64,000 nt of DNA from JAGTVG01 sp963820995 (GTDB lineage: Bacteria; Bacteroidota; Bacteroidia; Cytophagales; Cyclobacteriaceae). Below the pieces are notes generated by a model. That model searched no databases. It was not told the origin of the DNA and saw only the letters and a program-made list of their open reading frames with translations. The stretch spans positions 372,001 through 436,000 of the forward strand of contig CAWGCL010000008.1 in assembly GCA_963820995.1 (NCBI GenBank), given 5' to 3'. The translations under genes were made by a program, and so were the position numbers. Positions 7,649 to 17,367 of the stretch are shown piece after piece; position 1 is the stretch's first letter; each line of letters opens with the position of its first letter.

Positions 7649-7694
7649 TGTCCGCTGGTGGACAAAAAATCAGGGTCCCGCTTAAGCGGGACCC
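7649..7694. terminator. Two hairpins including a perfect 22-bp palindrome
   Basis: TGTCC...GGACA (7649-7664) forms a small hairpin. It is followed at 7673-7694 by a perfect palindrome, GGGTCCCGCTT with AAGCGGGACCC. A related palindrome core, TCCCGC...GCGGGA, recurs inside the tRNA-like units near 58076 and 58184, so this may be a dispersed palindromic element as well as a terminator. It lies between the ABC ATPase start and the OsmC gene end, where it could end transcription of the OsmC gene. Confidence 0.5.
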
Positions 7695-7780
7695 AAATGC
7701 AAACAGAGAGTTTAATTATTTAATATTTAAACAATATCATAAAGATATAAATCTTCCTTTAAAAGGATAAAGAAAATAAA

Positions 7781-8194
7781 CTAAATATATTCTATATCCC
7801 AGGTGATCTTAGCAGCCTGTTTAAGCATATAGCTTACGCCGCAATATTTATCCTGTGATAAATTAACTGCTTTTTCAACCTTACTGCTATTAATATCTTT
7901 CCCCTTGAATTGATAAGTAAGGTGTATTTTGTGATAATATTTTGGATGCTCATCGGTAAGTTCGCCAGTTACCAAAATTTTAAAATCCTCTATATCAACC
8001 CTCATTTTTTTCAGAAGTGATATAACATCCATCCCTGTACAACCAGCCAGAGAAAATAAAAGTAAAGGTTTTGGTCGTGGGCCCCTGTTCTCTCCGCCTA
8101 CTTTTGAGCCGGCATCAGCTACCAATTTATGATCATCCAGATAAGTTTCGAAAGCCATACCACTGGCCCAGCGTGTTTCAATCGTTTGTCCCAT
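7781..8194 (-). CDS. OsmC-family peroxiredoxin-like protein
   Basis: OsmC/Ohr proteins reduce organic hydroperoxides with two cysteines. In this 137-residue protein the two expected cysteines are present: C52 in S-L-A-G-C-T-G-M-D and C118 in D-K-Y-C-G-V-S-Y. The short length and the motif G-G-E-N-R-G-P-R-P-K-P-L-L fit the OsmC/YhfA subgroup better than Ohr. It is cytoplasmic, with no signal peptide. The thiamine-binding protein gene lies upstream on the same strand with a 99-base gap, so co-transcription is possible but not shown. Confidence 0.88.
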   Translation of the reverse strand: MGQTIETRWASGMAFETYLDDHKLVADAGSKVGGENRGPRPKPLLLFSLAGCTGMDVISLLKKMRVDIEDFKILVTGELTDEHPKYYHKIHLTYQFKGKDINSSKVEKAVNLSQDKYCGVSYMLKQAAKITWDIEYI

Positions 8195-8293
8195 TTTTAA
8201 ATCTTTAAATTATCAAATTACAGTTTGGCTAAAAGCTGTTCTTGATATAGCCTAAAAGCGGCCTTTCCAATGCTGTTGCGAAATTATACAATT

Positions 8294-8593
8294 CTATTTG
8301 TACTTTCCTGTTTTCTCTTCAATAGTTACACTCCCATCCTTCCTTACCTGCATTTTAATATTTATCAGTAATTCCTCTGCCCCTGCCTCAAAACAAGCTG
8401 TTTGAGCCTTTTTAACCACTGCAAGAATTTCTTCATACCCTCCTTCCATCACTGTTTCGAAGGGGCAGACTTCATATTTTAATCCTGATTTCTGTATGAC
8501 CTCAATGGCTTTATCTACCAGAGTGTACAGATCATGCTTGTCGGATTTTGGAATGATCTGCAAGGCAAGGTTTATTTTATGATCCATAATCAT
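8294..8593 (-). CDS. Thiamine-binding protein of the MTH1187/YkoF-like (DUF77) family
   Basis: This 99-residue protein matches the small ferredoxin-like MTH1187 family, with A-L-Q-I-I-P at the N-terminus, the core V-I-Q-K-S-G-L-K-Y and F-E-T-V-M-E-G. The family is known for thiamine binding, but the physiological role is not settled. It is probably cytoplasmic. A plus-strand gene starts 134 bases away on the other side. Confidence 0.8.
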   Translation of the reverse strand: MIMDHKINLALQIIPKSDKHDLYTLVDKAIEVIQKSGLKYEVCPFETVMEGGYEEILAVVKKAQTACFEAGAEELLINIKMQVRKDGSVTIEEKTGKYK

Positions 8594-8726
8594 CTTTTTT
8601 TGACGATAAAATTATATACTGTCACTCAAAGAGCCAATACGATTCCCATTCTTTATCAATTGAGATTGAAGAAAATAGTTCTAAATTTGAGCATCCGATA
8701 TACAAATTACTTTTAATAAATTCACC

Positions 8727-11411
8727 ATGACTTTTAAGCGATATTATTTTTTCTCATTAATTGCCCTTATTTTCTTTTTAAATGGATGTAATGATAACAG
8801 TAAACAAATCCTGGTCTCAAATTGGGATAGTTCTGCTGAAAGTGTTTTCCTGGGGAAGGAATTCTGGGCTAACCGCCTTCAGGATTGGCATGTCAAGAAT
8901 GGCCGTATTGAATGCCTGAATGGAAAAGATGCCTTAAGGACTGTGCATATTCTGACCCATGAAATCAATGAGGAAAAATCCAGTTTCAATATAGAACTGA
9001 AACTGGGTGTCTTACATGATGAGACAATTGATGATGATGCTTTTGCCGGATTTTTAATCGGTGGTGGAAGTCTTGATATGGATTATCGTGGCAGGAGTCT
9101 TATATTCAACCTGCCCGGTAAAAACGGAGGCTTACTTGCCGGGGTAAACGGTAATGGGGAGCTTGTCATTCTAGATATGGATAAGGACCTGGAACCTATT
9201 GCTAAGTCAGAACCTAATCCCAATTTATTGAAGAACCTTCAATCCGGATTGATAATTGCTGCATCTGCTCAAGCGGTTGATGACTATTTTTATATTCAAT
9301 TCACCGAGGTTCAAACTGAAACTACTATATCCTGCGAAATACCTGCTGAAAAAATAACCGGAAATATAGCAATGGTCGCTCACAAAGGAGGAAAAAAAAG
9401 TACGGGTTCTTTCTGGTTTAAAGATCTTAGGCTCTCAGGGCCAAAATTATCAATAAATGCACAGCGATCTCTCGGGCCAATCGTGTCAACCATGCAGACA
9501 TTGAGCAGTAACACTCTTAAAATGTCGGTCCAGATGATGCCTGTAGGATCAAATCAGCCAAAGGATATATTTTTTAAATACAGGGAAAAAGGTGTTGATA
9601 TCTGGGAACCTGAGGTCGGATCATCAATCAATACTGACGGATATGTAGCTAAATTCAAAATCGAGGAATGGGACGACTCAAGATCCTATGATTACCAGGT
9701 TGAATATAGATATATTGATAACCAAGGCGCAAAGACATCAGCCATTTACGAAGGAACCGTTAGAAAAAATCCAATTGATAAAGAAGAATTTGTAATCGCT
9801 GCCTTTACAGGGAATAACAATACAAGTTGGCAGAATAATGTATATGACCGGACAAGGCTGTTCTTTCCGCATGAAGATCTGACTTCAAAAGTCGCTTTGC
9901 ATAAACCTGATTTTCTTTTCTATTCCGGTGACCAGCTTTATGAGGGTAGTCCATCCCCACCTGACAGGTCAAGGGCACCCTCCTCAACCTTGGATTATCT
10001 CTACAAATGGTATTTATGGTGCTGGGCACATCGTGACCTGACCAGGGACATTCCCGCAGTAGCTATACCCGATGATCATGATGTGTACCACGGAAATCTC
10101 TGGGGAGCAGGCGGTGAGATCCCTCCGGAGGGACCTGCAGATGGAATATATCCTGAACATTACCGCGGTGGTTTCGAAAGCCATTGGATCCAGGACCAGG
10201 GAGGTTATCGTATGGGGACAAAATTTGTTAATATGGTGGAAAGAACACAGACCAGCAACCTCCCCGACCCTGTTGATCCGGCACCAGTTAAAAATGATAT
10301 CGGCGTATATTTTACCAATATTAACTATGGGGGGATAAGCTTTGCTGTTCTGGAAGACCGGAAATTCAAATCCGCTCCTGCCAAGATCCTGGTAGATGAT
10401 AAGATCATTAATGGATTCTCGCAGATCGAAGGTTACGATGCAACTACTGCAGACCGGGATTATGCTGAGCTGCTGGGACAACGTCAGCTTGACTTTATAA
10501 ATGAATGGGTGCATGATTGGGAAAACACCTGGATGAAAGTGAGTCTGACACAAACGATATTTGCCAACGTGTCTACTTACCCGGATACGTTTAAAACTGA
10601 TGCCGGTACCCCAAGGCTCCAGCCACTTCCTCAGGGTGTTATTCCAAAAGATTACAGCCTGGCCAAGGACATGGATTCAAATGGATGGCCCCAGTCAGGT
10701 AGAAACAGGGCCCTCGAAGGACTGCGAAAAGGATACACTTTTATGATAGCAGGAGATCAGCATCTGGGATCAGTCGTTCATCATGGTATAAATTCATGGG
10801 AAGATGCCGGGATCTCTTTCTGTGTGCCTTCTGTAGCCAATGTATGGCCCAGAAGATGGTTCCCGCCAAATCCGGGCTTGAACCATCAGGATAGAAAACC
10901 AGGTTATACGGGTCGGTATTTCGATGGATTTGGTAATAGGATCACGGTCCATGCGGCTTCCAATCCTTATATTTCAAACGTCTACCCCTCCGAATTACAT
11001 GATCGTGCTCCCGGATACGGAATAGTGAAGTTGTATAAAAAAGAACAGAAAATAGTGATTGAATGCTGGCCAAGACATGTGGATCCTTCAGAACCAGACG
11101 CACAACAATACCCTGACTGGCCGCTTACATTTAATTTGATGGACAATTATGGACGTCAGGCCGTCGAATGGTTACCTACCATAAAAACATCAGGTTTGGA
11201 TAATCCACCGGTTGTTCAGGTTATCGATGAAACATCAGGGGAACCGATTTACACCGTACGCTCTTCCGATAGTTCTTACGATCCTAAAGTGTTTAAAAAA
11301 GGATCATACACTTTGAAAGTTGGAGAACCGGGAACTGATAAGTGGAAATTACTGAATAATATCCAATCTATAACTGAAAATGGTTCTGAAGTCATAGATC
11401 TGGCATTCTAG
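8727..11411 (+). CDS. PhoD-like alkaline phosphatase lipoprotein
   Basis: The 894-residue protein has a lipoprotein signal (F-F-L-N-G-C, cysteine at residue 21) and is probably anchored in the outer membrane or facing the periplasm. Residues about 30-240 form a beta-rich N-terminal domain. The rest is a PhoD/metallophosphatase domain with F-L-F-Y-S-G-D-Q-L-Y near residue 395, A-I-P-D-D-H-D-V-Y-H near 445 and the late motif I-A-G-D-Q-H-L-G-S near 675, which carry the metal-binding Asp and His residues. PhoD enzymes hydrolyse phosphodiesters or phosphomonoesters. The protein is much longer than classic PhoD, and its substrate cannot be told from sequence. It has its own transcription unit. Confidence 0.85.
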   Translation: MTFKRYYFFSLIALIFFLNGCNDNSKQILVSNWDSSAESVFLGKEFWANRLQDWHVKNGRIECLNGKDALRTVHILTHEINEEKSSFNIELKLGVLHDETIDDDAFAGFLIGGGSLDMDYRGRSLIFNLPGKNGGLLAGVNGNGELVILDMDKDLEPIAKSEPNPNLLKNLQSGLIIAASAQAVDDYFYIQFTEVQTETTISCEIPAEKITGNIAMVAHKGGKKSTGSFWFKDLRLSGPKLSINAQRSLGPIVSTMQTLSSNTLKMSVQMMPVGSNQPKDIFFKYREKGVDIWEPEVGSSINTDGYVAKFKIEEWDDSRSYDYQVEYRYIDNQGAKTSAIYEGTVRKNPIDKEEFVIAAFTGNNNTSWQNNVYDRTRLFFPHEDLTSKVALHKPDFLFYSGDQLYEGSPSPPDRSRAPSSTLDYLYKWYLWCWAHRDLTRDIPAVAIPDDHDVYHGNLWGAGGEIPPEGPADGIYPEHYRGGFESHWIQDQGGYRMGTKFVNMVERTQTSNLPDPVDPAPVKNDIGVYFTNINYGGISFAVLEDRKFKSAPAKILVDDKIINGFSQIEGYDATTADRDYAELLGQRQLDFINEWVHDWENTWMKVSLTQTIFANVSTYPDTFKTDAGTPRLQPLPQGVIPKDYSLAKDMDSNGWPQSGRNRALEGLRKGYTFMIAGDQHLGSVVHHGINSWEDAGISFCVPSVANVWPRRWFPPNPGLNHQDRKPGYTGRYFDGFGNRITVHAASNPYISNVYPSELHDRAPGYGIVKLYKKEQKIVIECWPRHVDPSEPDAQQYPDWPLTFNLMDNYGRQAVEWLPTIKTSGLDNPPVVQVIDETSGEPIYTVRSSDSSYDPKVFKKGSYTLKVGEPGTDKWKLLNNIQSITENGSEVIDLAF

Positions 11412-11671
11412 GACTTGATAACTGAAGATCCTTAAACCTGCACGGTGCACAAAACACTTTAGCCTAATCCTAGAAACTGCGGAAACCTATGTATACAATG
11501 TATTTAAGCTCGAAGGCCTTTGTGTATGGTATCGAAACCTTCCTGCAACAATTGAAAATCACGCCAACCTTAGTGTATTTTCCTTCGAGCAGCCTGCTTA
11601 AATAGGTCTCTGGAACCATAGTCCGGATTGCCTTATCTGATAAAAAAGCTTCAAATTCAATAATTATAATA
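11412..11671. other. Intergenic region with one inverted repeat
   Basis: No coding frame is convincing. GCTCGAAGG (11508-11516) and CCTTCGAGC (11582-11590) form a perfect 9-bp inverted repeat with a 65-base interval, possibly a structured RNA, but nothing else supports a gene. Confidence 0.35.
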
Positions 11672-11706
11672 TTTAGATATGCCTAAATATTTTTTTTTAT
11701 TAGGCA
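11672..11706 (+). promoter_or_regulatory. DtxR/MntR-like palindrome upstream of the TonB receptor
   Basis: TTTAGATATGCCTAAA (11672-11687) is a palindrome with six of eight matching positions per half. It closely resembles the TTAGGnnnnnCCTAA-type sites of DtxR/MntR metal-dependent repressors. A further half-site, ATTAGGCA, follows at 11699-11706. The start codon of the TonB receptor is 19 bases further on, so a bound repressor would cover the promoter. Regulation by iron or manganese is inferred from the motif alone. Confidence 0.5.
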
Positions 11707-11725
11707 AAATTATTATTTTTGTTAA

Positions 11726-13996
11726 ATGCGCAAAATTCTATTTGCTATATGTTATATGACAGGCTTGCTTCTGGTGACAGGCGAGTTAATTGCTCAACAT
11801 TCCAATATCAAAGGAATAGTCAGGGATGATGATGGGCCAGTGGCATGGGCAGCAGTAGGGATTGGTAATACGTCAATAGGCAGCATAACGGATGAAGAAG
11901 GAAAGTTTATTATAAAGGATATCCCTGTCGGAGAGCAGGAAATAGTGGTTTCTCACATAGGATATATGGAAGACGCACAAGTAGTAAACCTTAAGGAAAA
12001 TAAAACAATTGAATTGAATATTTTACTCAGGCCCAGTTTGAACGAGTTAAATGAAATGGTAATTACCGGAACCAGAACAGATAAACAAAAAAATACCTCG
12101 GCTATAGCCGTTTCTACTTTAAGTTCGAAAACATTGGAAAATACACGATCCTTAAACCTTGCGGAAGGTCTGAATTTCCAACCAGGGCTTCGCGTTGAGG
12201 TGAACTGCCAGACATGTAATTATACGCAATTGCGAATTAACGGACTAGGAGGGGCATATACTCAATTGCTTATCAATAGCAGGCCCATATTCAATTCTCT
12301 TATGGGATTGTATGGCCTTGAACAGGTGTCTTCGGACATGATCGAAAAGGTAGAAGTCACTAAAGGAGGCGGATCCGCACTATTTGGATCAAACGCTATT
12401 GCAGGAACTGTAAATGTAATTACCAAGGAACCAAAGAATGACCATTTTGCCATTGGAACTGTTGGTGGGCTTACTACTGCTGAATCAACTGATCTTTCCT
12501 ACTACGGGAATTTCACAAAAACTTTCGAAAAGGCAGCTGTGTCATTATTTGCTACAGGTAGAAACCGGGCCCCTTATGACCATAATAATGATGGATTTAC
12601 AGAAATACCGAAAGCAAATAACTACTCTATTGGATTTAAAACTCATCTGAAACCATCGGATAAACACAAGATAAATTTCGACTTCTTTAAAATTTACGAA
12701 TATCGCCGTGGAGGTAATAAAATAAATGAACAGGCTCACATATCCGATCAGGCCGAAGAACGAAAGCATGATATTTATGTTGGCGGACTGGATTATACAA
12801 TTATGTTTCCAAACCTGAAGAGTAATATAAACACCTATCTGGCCGGCCAATACACTCTAAGGGTGCATTATACAGGTATTGATGGCGTGAATGCCTACGG
12901 CGATACCCGAAACCACTCTTTAAATGCAGGAATTTTCTGGAATTATTATATGAAAGCAAACACTCTTTCCTTTGGGGTTGATTATCTTATGGATGATGTT
13001 TTTGATCAAATACCATTTTACGATTACCTGATTGATCAGAATACTCAACAAATTGGTATAATAGGACAAACCGATTGGGATATCATAGAGAAGGTCAACC
13101 TCGTAGCGGGTTTGAGACTGGATAAGCATAATTTCCTGGATAAAATCATGGTCAACCCAAGAATTGGTCTTTTATATAAACCCATTCCCAATATGCAATT
13201 AAGGGGATCCTTCGGTACAGGGTACAGGGCACCCCAGGCATTTGACACCGATCTCCATATCGCCTTCTCAGGCGGTGGCATATCCTTTATTGAACTATCT
13301 GATGACCTGGTAGAAGAAAAATCGAGGAGTTTTACCACATCTTTGAGCTGGGACAAGCCTTCCAATACCAGCATATATGGATTCACTATTGAAGGATTTT
13401 ACACAAACCTGTCAGATCCATTTATTCTAGAATATAAGGAATTTGATGAAAACGGGAATTCGGTTATGGAAAAAAGAAACGGCAGCGATTCAAAAGTATA
13501 TGGCATTACCCTGGAAGGCCGTATGAACTATAATTATCTGGTGGAATTGAATTTTGGCATTACCTTTCAGAAAAGCCGGTATGCTGACGGGGTCCAGTGG
13601 TCATCAGAGATCGAAGGTATCAGGGATTACCTTAGAACTCCTGAGAAATATGGATTCTATACCCTAAACCTCAATCCCTTAGGTCATTTCCACATCAATC
13701 TATCCGGCACCCTAACCGGTCCAATGAAAGTACCCCATTATGGAGGTGCCCCGGGTGTGGATGGAGACCGGCTTGAAATTTCTCCACTTTTCTGGAACAG
13801 CAATATCAAGATCAGCCAGGACATCATGATCAATAAAGGGAAACAGGAACTGGAACTTTCAGCCGGCATACAGAATATATGGAATGCTTATCAGAATGAT
13901 TTTGATACCGGAAGATACAGGGATTCAAATTATGTCTATGGACCGGCTCGGCCAAGAACATATTTCCTTGGTCTGAAGTTCAGCGGGATATATTAG
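11726..13996 (+). CDS. TonB-dependent outer membrane receptor, possibly for metal or a metal chelate
   Basis: The 756-residue receptor has a signal peptide and a carboxypeptidase-like domain (about 25-110, I-K-G-I-V-R-D ... G-S-I-T-D-E-E-G-K-F). A plug domain (about 115-240) contains E-V-N-C-Q-T-C-N-Y-T-Q-L-R-I-N-G and the motif G-G-G-S-A-L-F-G-S-N-A-I-A-G-T-V-N. The beta-barrel ends in an aromatic-rich strand (Y-F-L-G-L-K-F-S-G-I-Y). The Cys-x-x-Cys pair in the plug is unusual for general nutrient receptors. Together with the DtxR/MntR-like site upstream it suggests uptake of a metal or metal complex; that is inference. No SusD-like partner is adjacent, which argues against glycan uptake. 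Confidence 0.85.
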   Translation: MRKILFAICYMTGLLLVTGELIAQHSNIKGIVRDDDGPVAWAAVGIGNTSIGSITDEEGKFIIKDIPVGEQEIVVSHIGYMEDAQVVNLKENKTIELNILLRPSLNELNEMVITGTRTDKQKNTSAIAVSTLSSKTLENTRSLNLAEGLNFQPGLRVEVNCQTCNYTQLRINGLGGAYTQLLINSRPIFNSLMGLYGLEQVSSDMIEKVEVTKGGGSALFGSNAIAGTVNVITKEPKNDHFAIGTVGGLTTAESTDLSYYGNFTKTFEKAAVSLFATGRNRAPYDHNNDGFTEIPKANNYSIGFKTHLKPSDKHKINFDFFKIYEYRRGGNKINEQAHISDQAEERKHDIYVGGLDYTIMFPNLKSNINTYLAGQYTLRVHYTGIDGVNAYGDTRNHSLNAGIFWNYYMKANTLSFGVDYLMDDVFDQIPFYDYLIDQNTQQIGIIGQTDWDIIEKVNLVAGLRLDKHNFLDKIMVNPRIGLLYKPIPNMQLRGSFGTGYRAPQAFDTDLHIAFSGGGISFIELSDDLVEEKSRSFTTSLSWDKPSNTSIYGFTIEGFYTNLSDPFILEYKEFDENGNSVMEKRNGSDSKVYGITLEGRMNYNYLVELNFGITFQKSRYADGVQWSSEIEGIRDYLRTPEKYGFYTLNLNPLGHFHINLSGTLTGPMKVPHYGGAPGVDGDRLEISPLFWNSNIKISQDIMINKGKQELELSAGIQNIWNAYQNDFDTGRYRDSNYVYGPARPRTYFLGLKFSGIY

Positions 13997-14184
13997 ATTA
14001 TAAACAAATCTCCCAAGCGTTTTAAAAATTGGCTAAAGTTATTACCTGGCATTTTGAATTACTGAGTTACTTAAAAGAAGGCACCTTTCTGTATCTCGAT
14101 GACATTTTGCCCCGGGGATAACACCTTTCAATTTTGCCTTACCCTTCATATGAACTATTTTTGCATTCGATCAATTGAAAGGGC

Positions 14185-14922
14185 ATGCAAAACAATACCC
14201 GGAAAACCGTTGAAATCTGCTTTTCACCAAAACTCTATGAGCACAAGCTGACCAGAGACAATTTTATTGTCGTTATTGCGGATATTCTTCGTGCAACCAC
14301 CTCTATTTGTGCCGCTTTTGATCATGGAGTAGAAAAGATCATCCCTGTTGCTGGCATTGAAAAAGCCAGGGAGTATAAAGAAAAAGGCTTTATCGTGGCA
14401 TGTGAAAGGAATGGCAAGGTCCTTGATTTCGCAGATGTTGGCAATTCCCCTTCTGATTTCCTGAAAGACTCATTCAAAGGAAATACCATTGCCTACTCCA
14501 CCACCAATGGGACCAAAGCGATAGACCTGGCTTCTGATGCGGAAGAAATTGTTATCGGATCATTCACAAACCTGTCAGCTCTTGCTGATTGGATAACTGA
14601 ACAGGATAAAAACGTAGTTATTTTATGTGCGGCCTGGAAAAACCTGTTCAACCTCGAAGATTCGCTATTTGCCGGCGCACTTTCTGAGAAACTGTTTGAT
14701 AGAGGGCATTTTAATACTGAATGCGATTCGGTCAAGGCAGCTTTGGATCTTTGGTCGCTTGCCAGTGAAGATCTGGCAGGATATCTTTCAAAATCTTCAC
14801 ATAGAAATCGTTTGAAGCACCTGGTATCCGATGAGGATTTTCAATATACAGTTACCCTGGATTCCAATCGAGTTATTCCAATATTACAGGACGATTATTT
14901 GATAAACCAGGGGAGTAAATGA
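14185..14922 (+). CDS. comB: 2-phosphosulfolactate phosphatase family protein
   Basis: ComB removes phosphate from 2-phosphosulfolactate to give sulfolactate, a step of coenzyme M synthesis in archaea. Homologues are common in bacteria that make no coenzyme M, and there the role is unclear. The 245-residue length fits. Family motifs are V-V-I-A-D-I-L-R-A-T-T-S-I (about residues 28-40), D-V-G-N-S-P (about 81-86) and Y-S-T-T-N-G-T-K-A (about 102-110). Mg2+-binding acidic residues are present in those motifs. The gene stands alone and no other sulfolactate genes are near. Confidence 0.85.
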   Translation: MQNNTRKTVEICFSPKLYEHKLTRDNFIVVIADILRATTSICAAFDHGVEKIIPVAGIEKAREYKEKGFIVACERNGKVLDFADVGNSPSDFLKDSFKGNTIAYSTTNGTKAIDLASDAEEIVIGSFTNLSALADWITEQDKNVVILCAAWKNLFNLEDSLFAGALSEKLFDRGHFNTECDSVKAALDLWSLASEDLAGYLSKSSHRNRLKHLVSDEDFQYTVTLDSNRVIPILQDDYLINQGSK

Positions 14923-14930
14923 AAAAAATC

Positions 14931-14952
14931 ACCTGATTACTTAAAATCAGGT
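14931..14952. terminator. Hairpin after comB
   Basis: ACCTGATT (14931-14938) pairs with AATCAGGT (14945-14952). The T-rich side lies on the minus strand (A run at 14922-14928), while the plus strand has only a weak T stretch. It starts eight bases after the comB stop and is the best terminator candidate for that gene. Confidence 0.45.
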
Positions 14953-15352
14953 ATATAACTCATCTCTAAATTTTTGATTTTTACTTTTCAGGAACATAAA
15001 CGCTTAATTTCCAGCAATTTTGGCCAATAATAATTCTTCAGGAAACTTGCATTTAAAATTGAATATTCCTATCTTATTTTATTAATTGGGGAAATGGTCT
15101 AATACTATTTTTTGTTATAGTAAAAAGCGGTAATTGAATTTTTTAAATCTTTACTTTTTTCAGCCCCATGTTTTTGCTTTTTTCATTCCCATATTGCATA
15201 AGGAAAGTTATCCTGTTTCGGGACATAATTATTGATCAGCGTCCAATTTATATACAAAAATCTTGTGATAATTTTTTGATATCCAATCGCGGTCCATAGG
15301 CTTCAAATTCAACTATATATTAAACTCAAATCTTATACTAAAAACCAAAATT
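14953..15352. other. AT-rich intergenic region
   Basis: About 400 bases without a supported gene. It should contain the promoter of the 15353 lipoprotein gene, but I see no clear TTTG/TAnnTTTG pair at the right spacing and no strong hairpin. Confidence 0.3.
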
Positions 15353-17299
15353 ATGAAAAGAGATATATTAACTATTATTCTGCTTCTCAGCATTTCCTCT
15401 ATGGTATTTTTTCTTGCAAATTGTGGAGAAGATGATGAAGAGCCAAACAAACCCCCAACAGTTAACATTACGAGTCCATCGAATAATGCAGATATAGAAA
15501 AGGGAGAAACAGTACAAATAACTGTGACAGCAAGTGATAATGATGGATCGATCAGTAACGTAAAGATCTTCATTGACAATGTTGAAGAGGATTCTTTTAA
15601 CTCACCTCCTTATTCAGTAAGTGTTAGCACAGCCGATGCTGAGGTGGGTCAACATACTCTGAAGGCAGTAGCCACAGATAATGGTGGGCTTACGGCTACT
15701 GATCAGATTACTGTAAACATTACTGAAAGTGCACCACCTACAGTAACAACAGAAAACATCACCGAAATAGCCGAGACCACAGCAACCGGCGGCGGTAATG
15801 TAACAGACGATGGCGGAAATGATGTAAGTGTACGTGGTGTGGTATGGAGTGATGCCAGCGGACCGACCCTGGAAAGCAATTCGGGCAAAACAGAAGATGG
15901 AACGGGTACAGGCGCATTTACCAGCAATCTGACTGGACTTACGGCTGCCACTACTTATTACGTAAAAGCCTATGCAACCAATAATCAGGGCACTTCCTAT
16001 GGAGAAGAGAAGAGCTTTACTACCGAAGGATCTATAGCTACAGTAGTTACCGGAACAATTTCAGATATTACCCATGAATCAGCGGTATGTTCCGGGGAGG
16101 TTACTGATGAAGGAGGATCAACTGTTACTGCTCGCGGATTGGTATGGACTTTAACATCAAACGTCGAACCAACAATTGAAACAAACCTTGGAATGACCAC
16201 TGAAGGAAATGGTTTAGGTGCCTTTAGTAGTCCAATAACCTCGCTGGAACCAGTAAAAAATTATTGGGTTAGGGCCTATGCAACAAACAGTTCTGGTACT
16301 GCATATGGTGAATCAAAATCGTTTGGCACATTAGAAGGGCCGCCTTCGGTTACTACTGCAGATGTCACTAACATCGACGCTCACGTAGCCATAGGTGGTG
16401 GATTAGTAACTGATTTCGGAGGTGCAACTTTGTTAGATGGTGTAGGAATTATTTGGGGCAAAACGGCAAATCTTGATCTAGCGGATATAAATAGTTACGA
16501 TGGGTTTTATCAACTCTTTAACATGAACCAGAATGGTGATCATTCATTCGAAGGGCCATTGTCAGGACTGGATCCTGAAACACTATATTATGTAAGAGCT
16601 TTTGCAGGAAATGATTTTGGCACCTCATATGGTGAAGCAAAAACATTTACAACCGGAAGTTTTTCCGTAGTATCCGGATCATTTACTGATGCCAGGGATG
16701 GGAATACTTATAATACGATAACCATAAGCGGCCAAACCTGGATGGCTGAAAACCTGGCCTATCTGCCTGATGTTGTTTGCCCATCTAATGAAGATTGTGG
16801 TTACTGGGTATATGATTACCAGGGATCCGTTGTAGCTGACGCTATCGCTACTGCAAATTACGGTACCTACGGTGTTCTGTATAGCTATAACACGGCAAGT
16901 CAGGCATGTCCAACAGGCTGGCATCTGCCTTCAAGTGCTGAGTGGACTATATTTGAAATGAATCTTGGGATGCCCTTGAATAGCGCACAATATACGGGAG
17001 GTTTAAATACCAGAGGCACCGATGAAGGTGGAAAAATAAAGGAAACTGGAACGTCTAATTGGGTGGCTCCTAACACTGGAGCTACCAATATCTCAGGTTT
17101 TTCAGCACTCCCGGGTGGGGAGCGATCGGTGTTAGAAACTTTTCAATTACTTGGAATTTGGGCTGAGTTTTGGACCTCCACCCAATATTCTGGAACTACC
17201 GATGCCCACCGGCGCTACGTGGATTCAGGTACTTCAACGATTCATGCTGGAGCATATTGGGAAATACATGGCCTTTCTGTTAGATGTGTGGAGGATTAA
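15353..17299 (+). CDS. Surface lipoprotein with Ig-like and fibronectin-like repeats and a C-terminal FISUMP domain
   Basis: The 648-residue protein has a lipoprotein signal ending in L-A-N-C followed by an acidic stretch (G-E-D-D-E-E), which in Bacteroidota often marks export to the cell surface. Next come an Ig-like domain (about 34-125, P-P-T-V-N-I-T-S-P) and three repeats of about 95-100 residues. Each repeat carries the pattern A-T-G-G-x-V-T-D-x-G-G, then V-R-G-V-V-W or its equivalent, and Y-Y-V-(K/R)-A-Y-A-T-N ... G-T-S-Y-G-E. The last 190 residues match the Fibrobacter-succinogenes-major-paralogue domain (Q-T-W-M-A-E-N-L, G-W-H-L-P-S-S-A-E-W, final S-V-R-C-V). The role is unknown; adhesion or surface structure is plausible. 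A strong terminator follows. Confidence 0.8.
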   Translation: MKRDILTIILLLSISSMVFFLANCGEDDEEPNKPPTVNITSPSNNADIEKGETVQITVTASDNDGSISNVKIFIDNVEEDSFNSPPYSVSVSTADAEVGQHTLKAVATDNGGLTATDQITVNITESAPPTVTTENITEIAETTATGGGNVTDDGGNDVSVRGVVWSDASGPTLESNSGKTEDGTGTGAFTSNLTGLTAATTYYVKAYATNNQGTSYGEEKSFTTEGSIATVVTGTISDITHESAVCSGEVTDEGGSTVTARGLVWTLTSNVEPTIETNLGMTTEGNGLGAFSSPITSLEPVKNYWVRAYATNSSGTAYGESKSFGTLEGPPSVTTADVTNIDAHVAIGGGLVTDFGGATLLDGVGIIWGKTANLDLADINSYDGFYQLFNMNQNGDHSFEGPLSGLDPETLYYVRAFAGNDFGTSYGEAKTFTTGSFSVVSGSFTDARDGNTYNTITISGQTWMAENLAYLPDVVCPSNEDCGYWVYDYQGSVVADAIATANYGTYGVLYSYNTASQACPTGWHLPSSAEWTIFEMNLGMPLNSAQYTGGLNTRGTDEGGKIKETGTSNWVAPNTGATNISGFSALPGGERSVLETFQLLGIWAEFWTSTQYSGTTDAHRRYVDSGTSTIHAGAYWEIHGLSVRCVED

Positions 17300-17331
17300 A
17301 GCACTTTATTCTTTATAACTAAATCAATAAA

Positions 17332-17367
17332 AAACTGCCTTTCGAATAATTCGAAAGGCAGTTTTTT
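17332..17367 (+). terminator. Strong rho-independent terminator
   Basis: AAACTGCCTTTCGAA (17332-17346) pairs perfectly with TTCGAAAGGCAGTTT (17350-17364), followed by more T residues. It lies 32 bases after the stop of the 15353 gene and is symmetrical enough to serve both strands. Confidence 0.9.

Noticed and set aside
7567..7770. 67-residue plus-strand ORF
   Set aside because: It runs through the perfect palindrome and hairpin region and resembles no protein.
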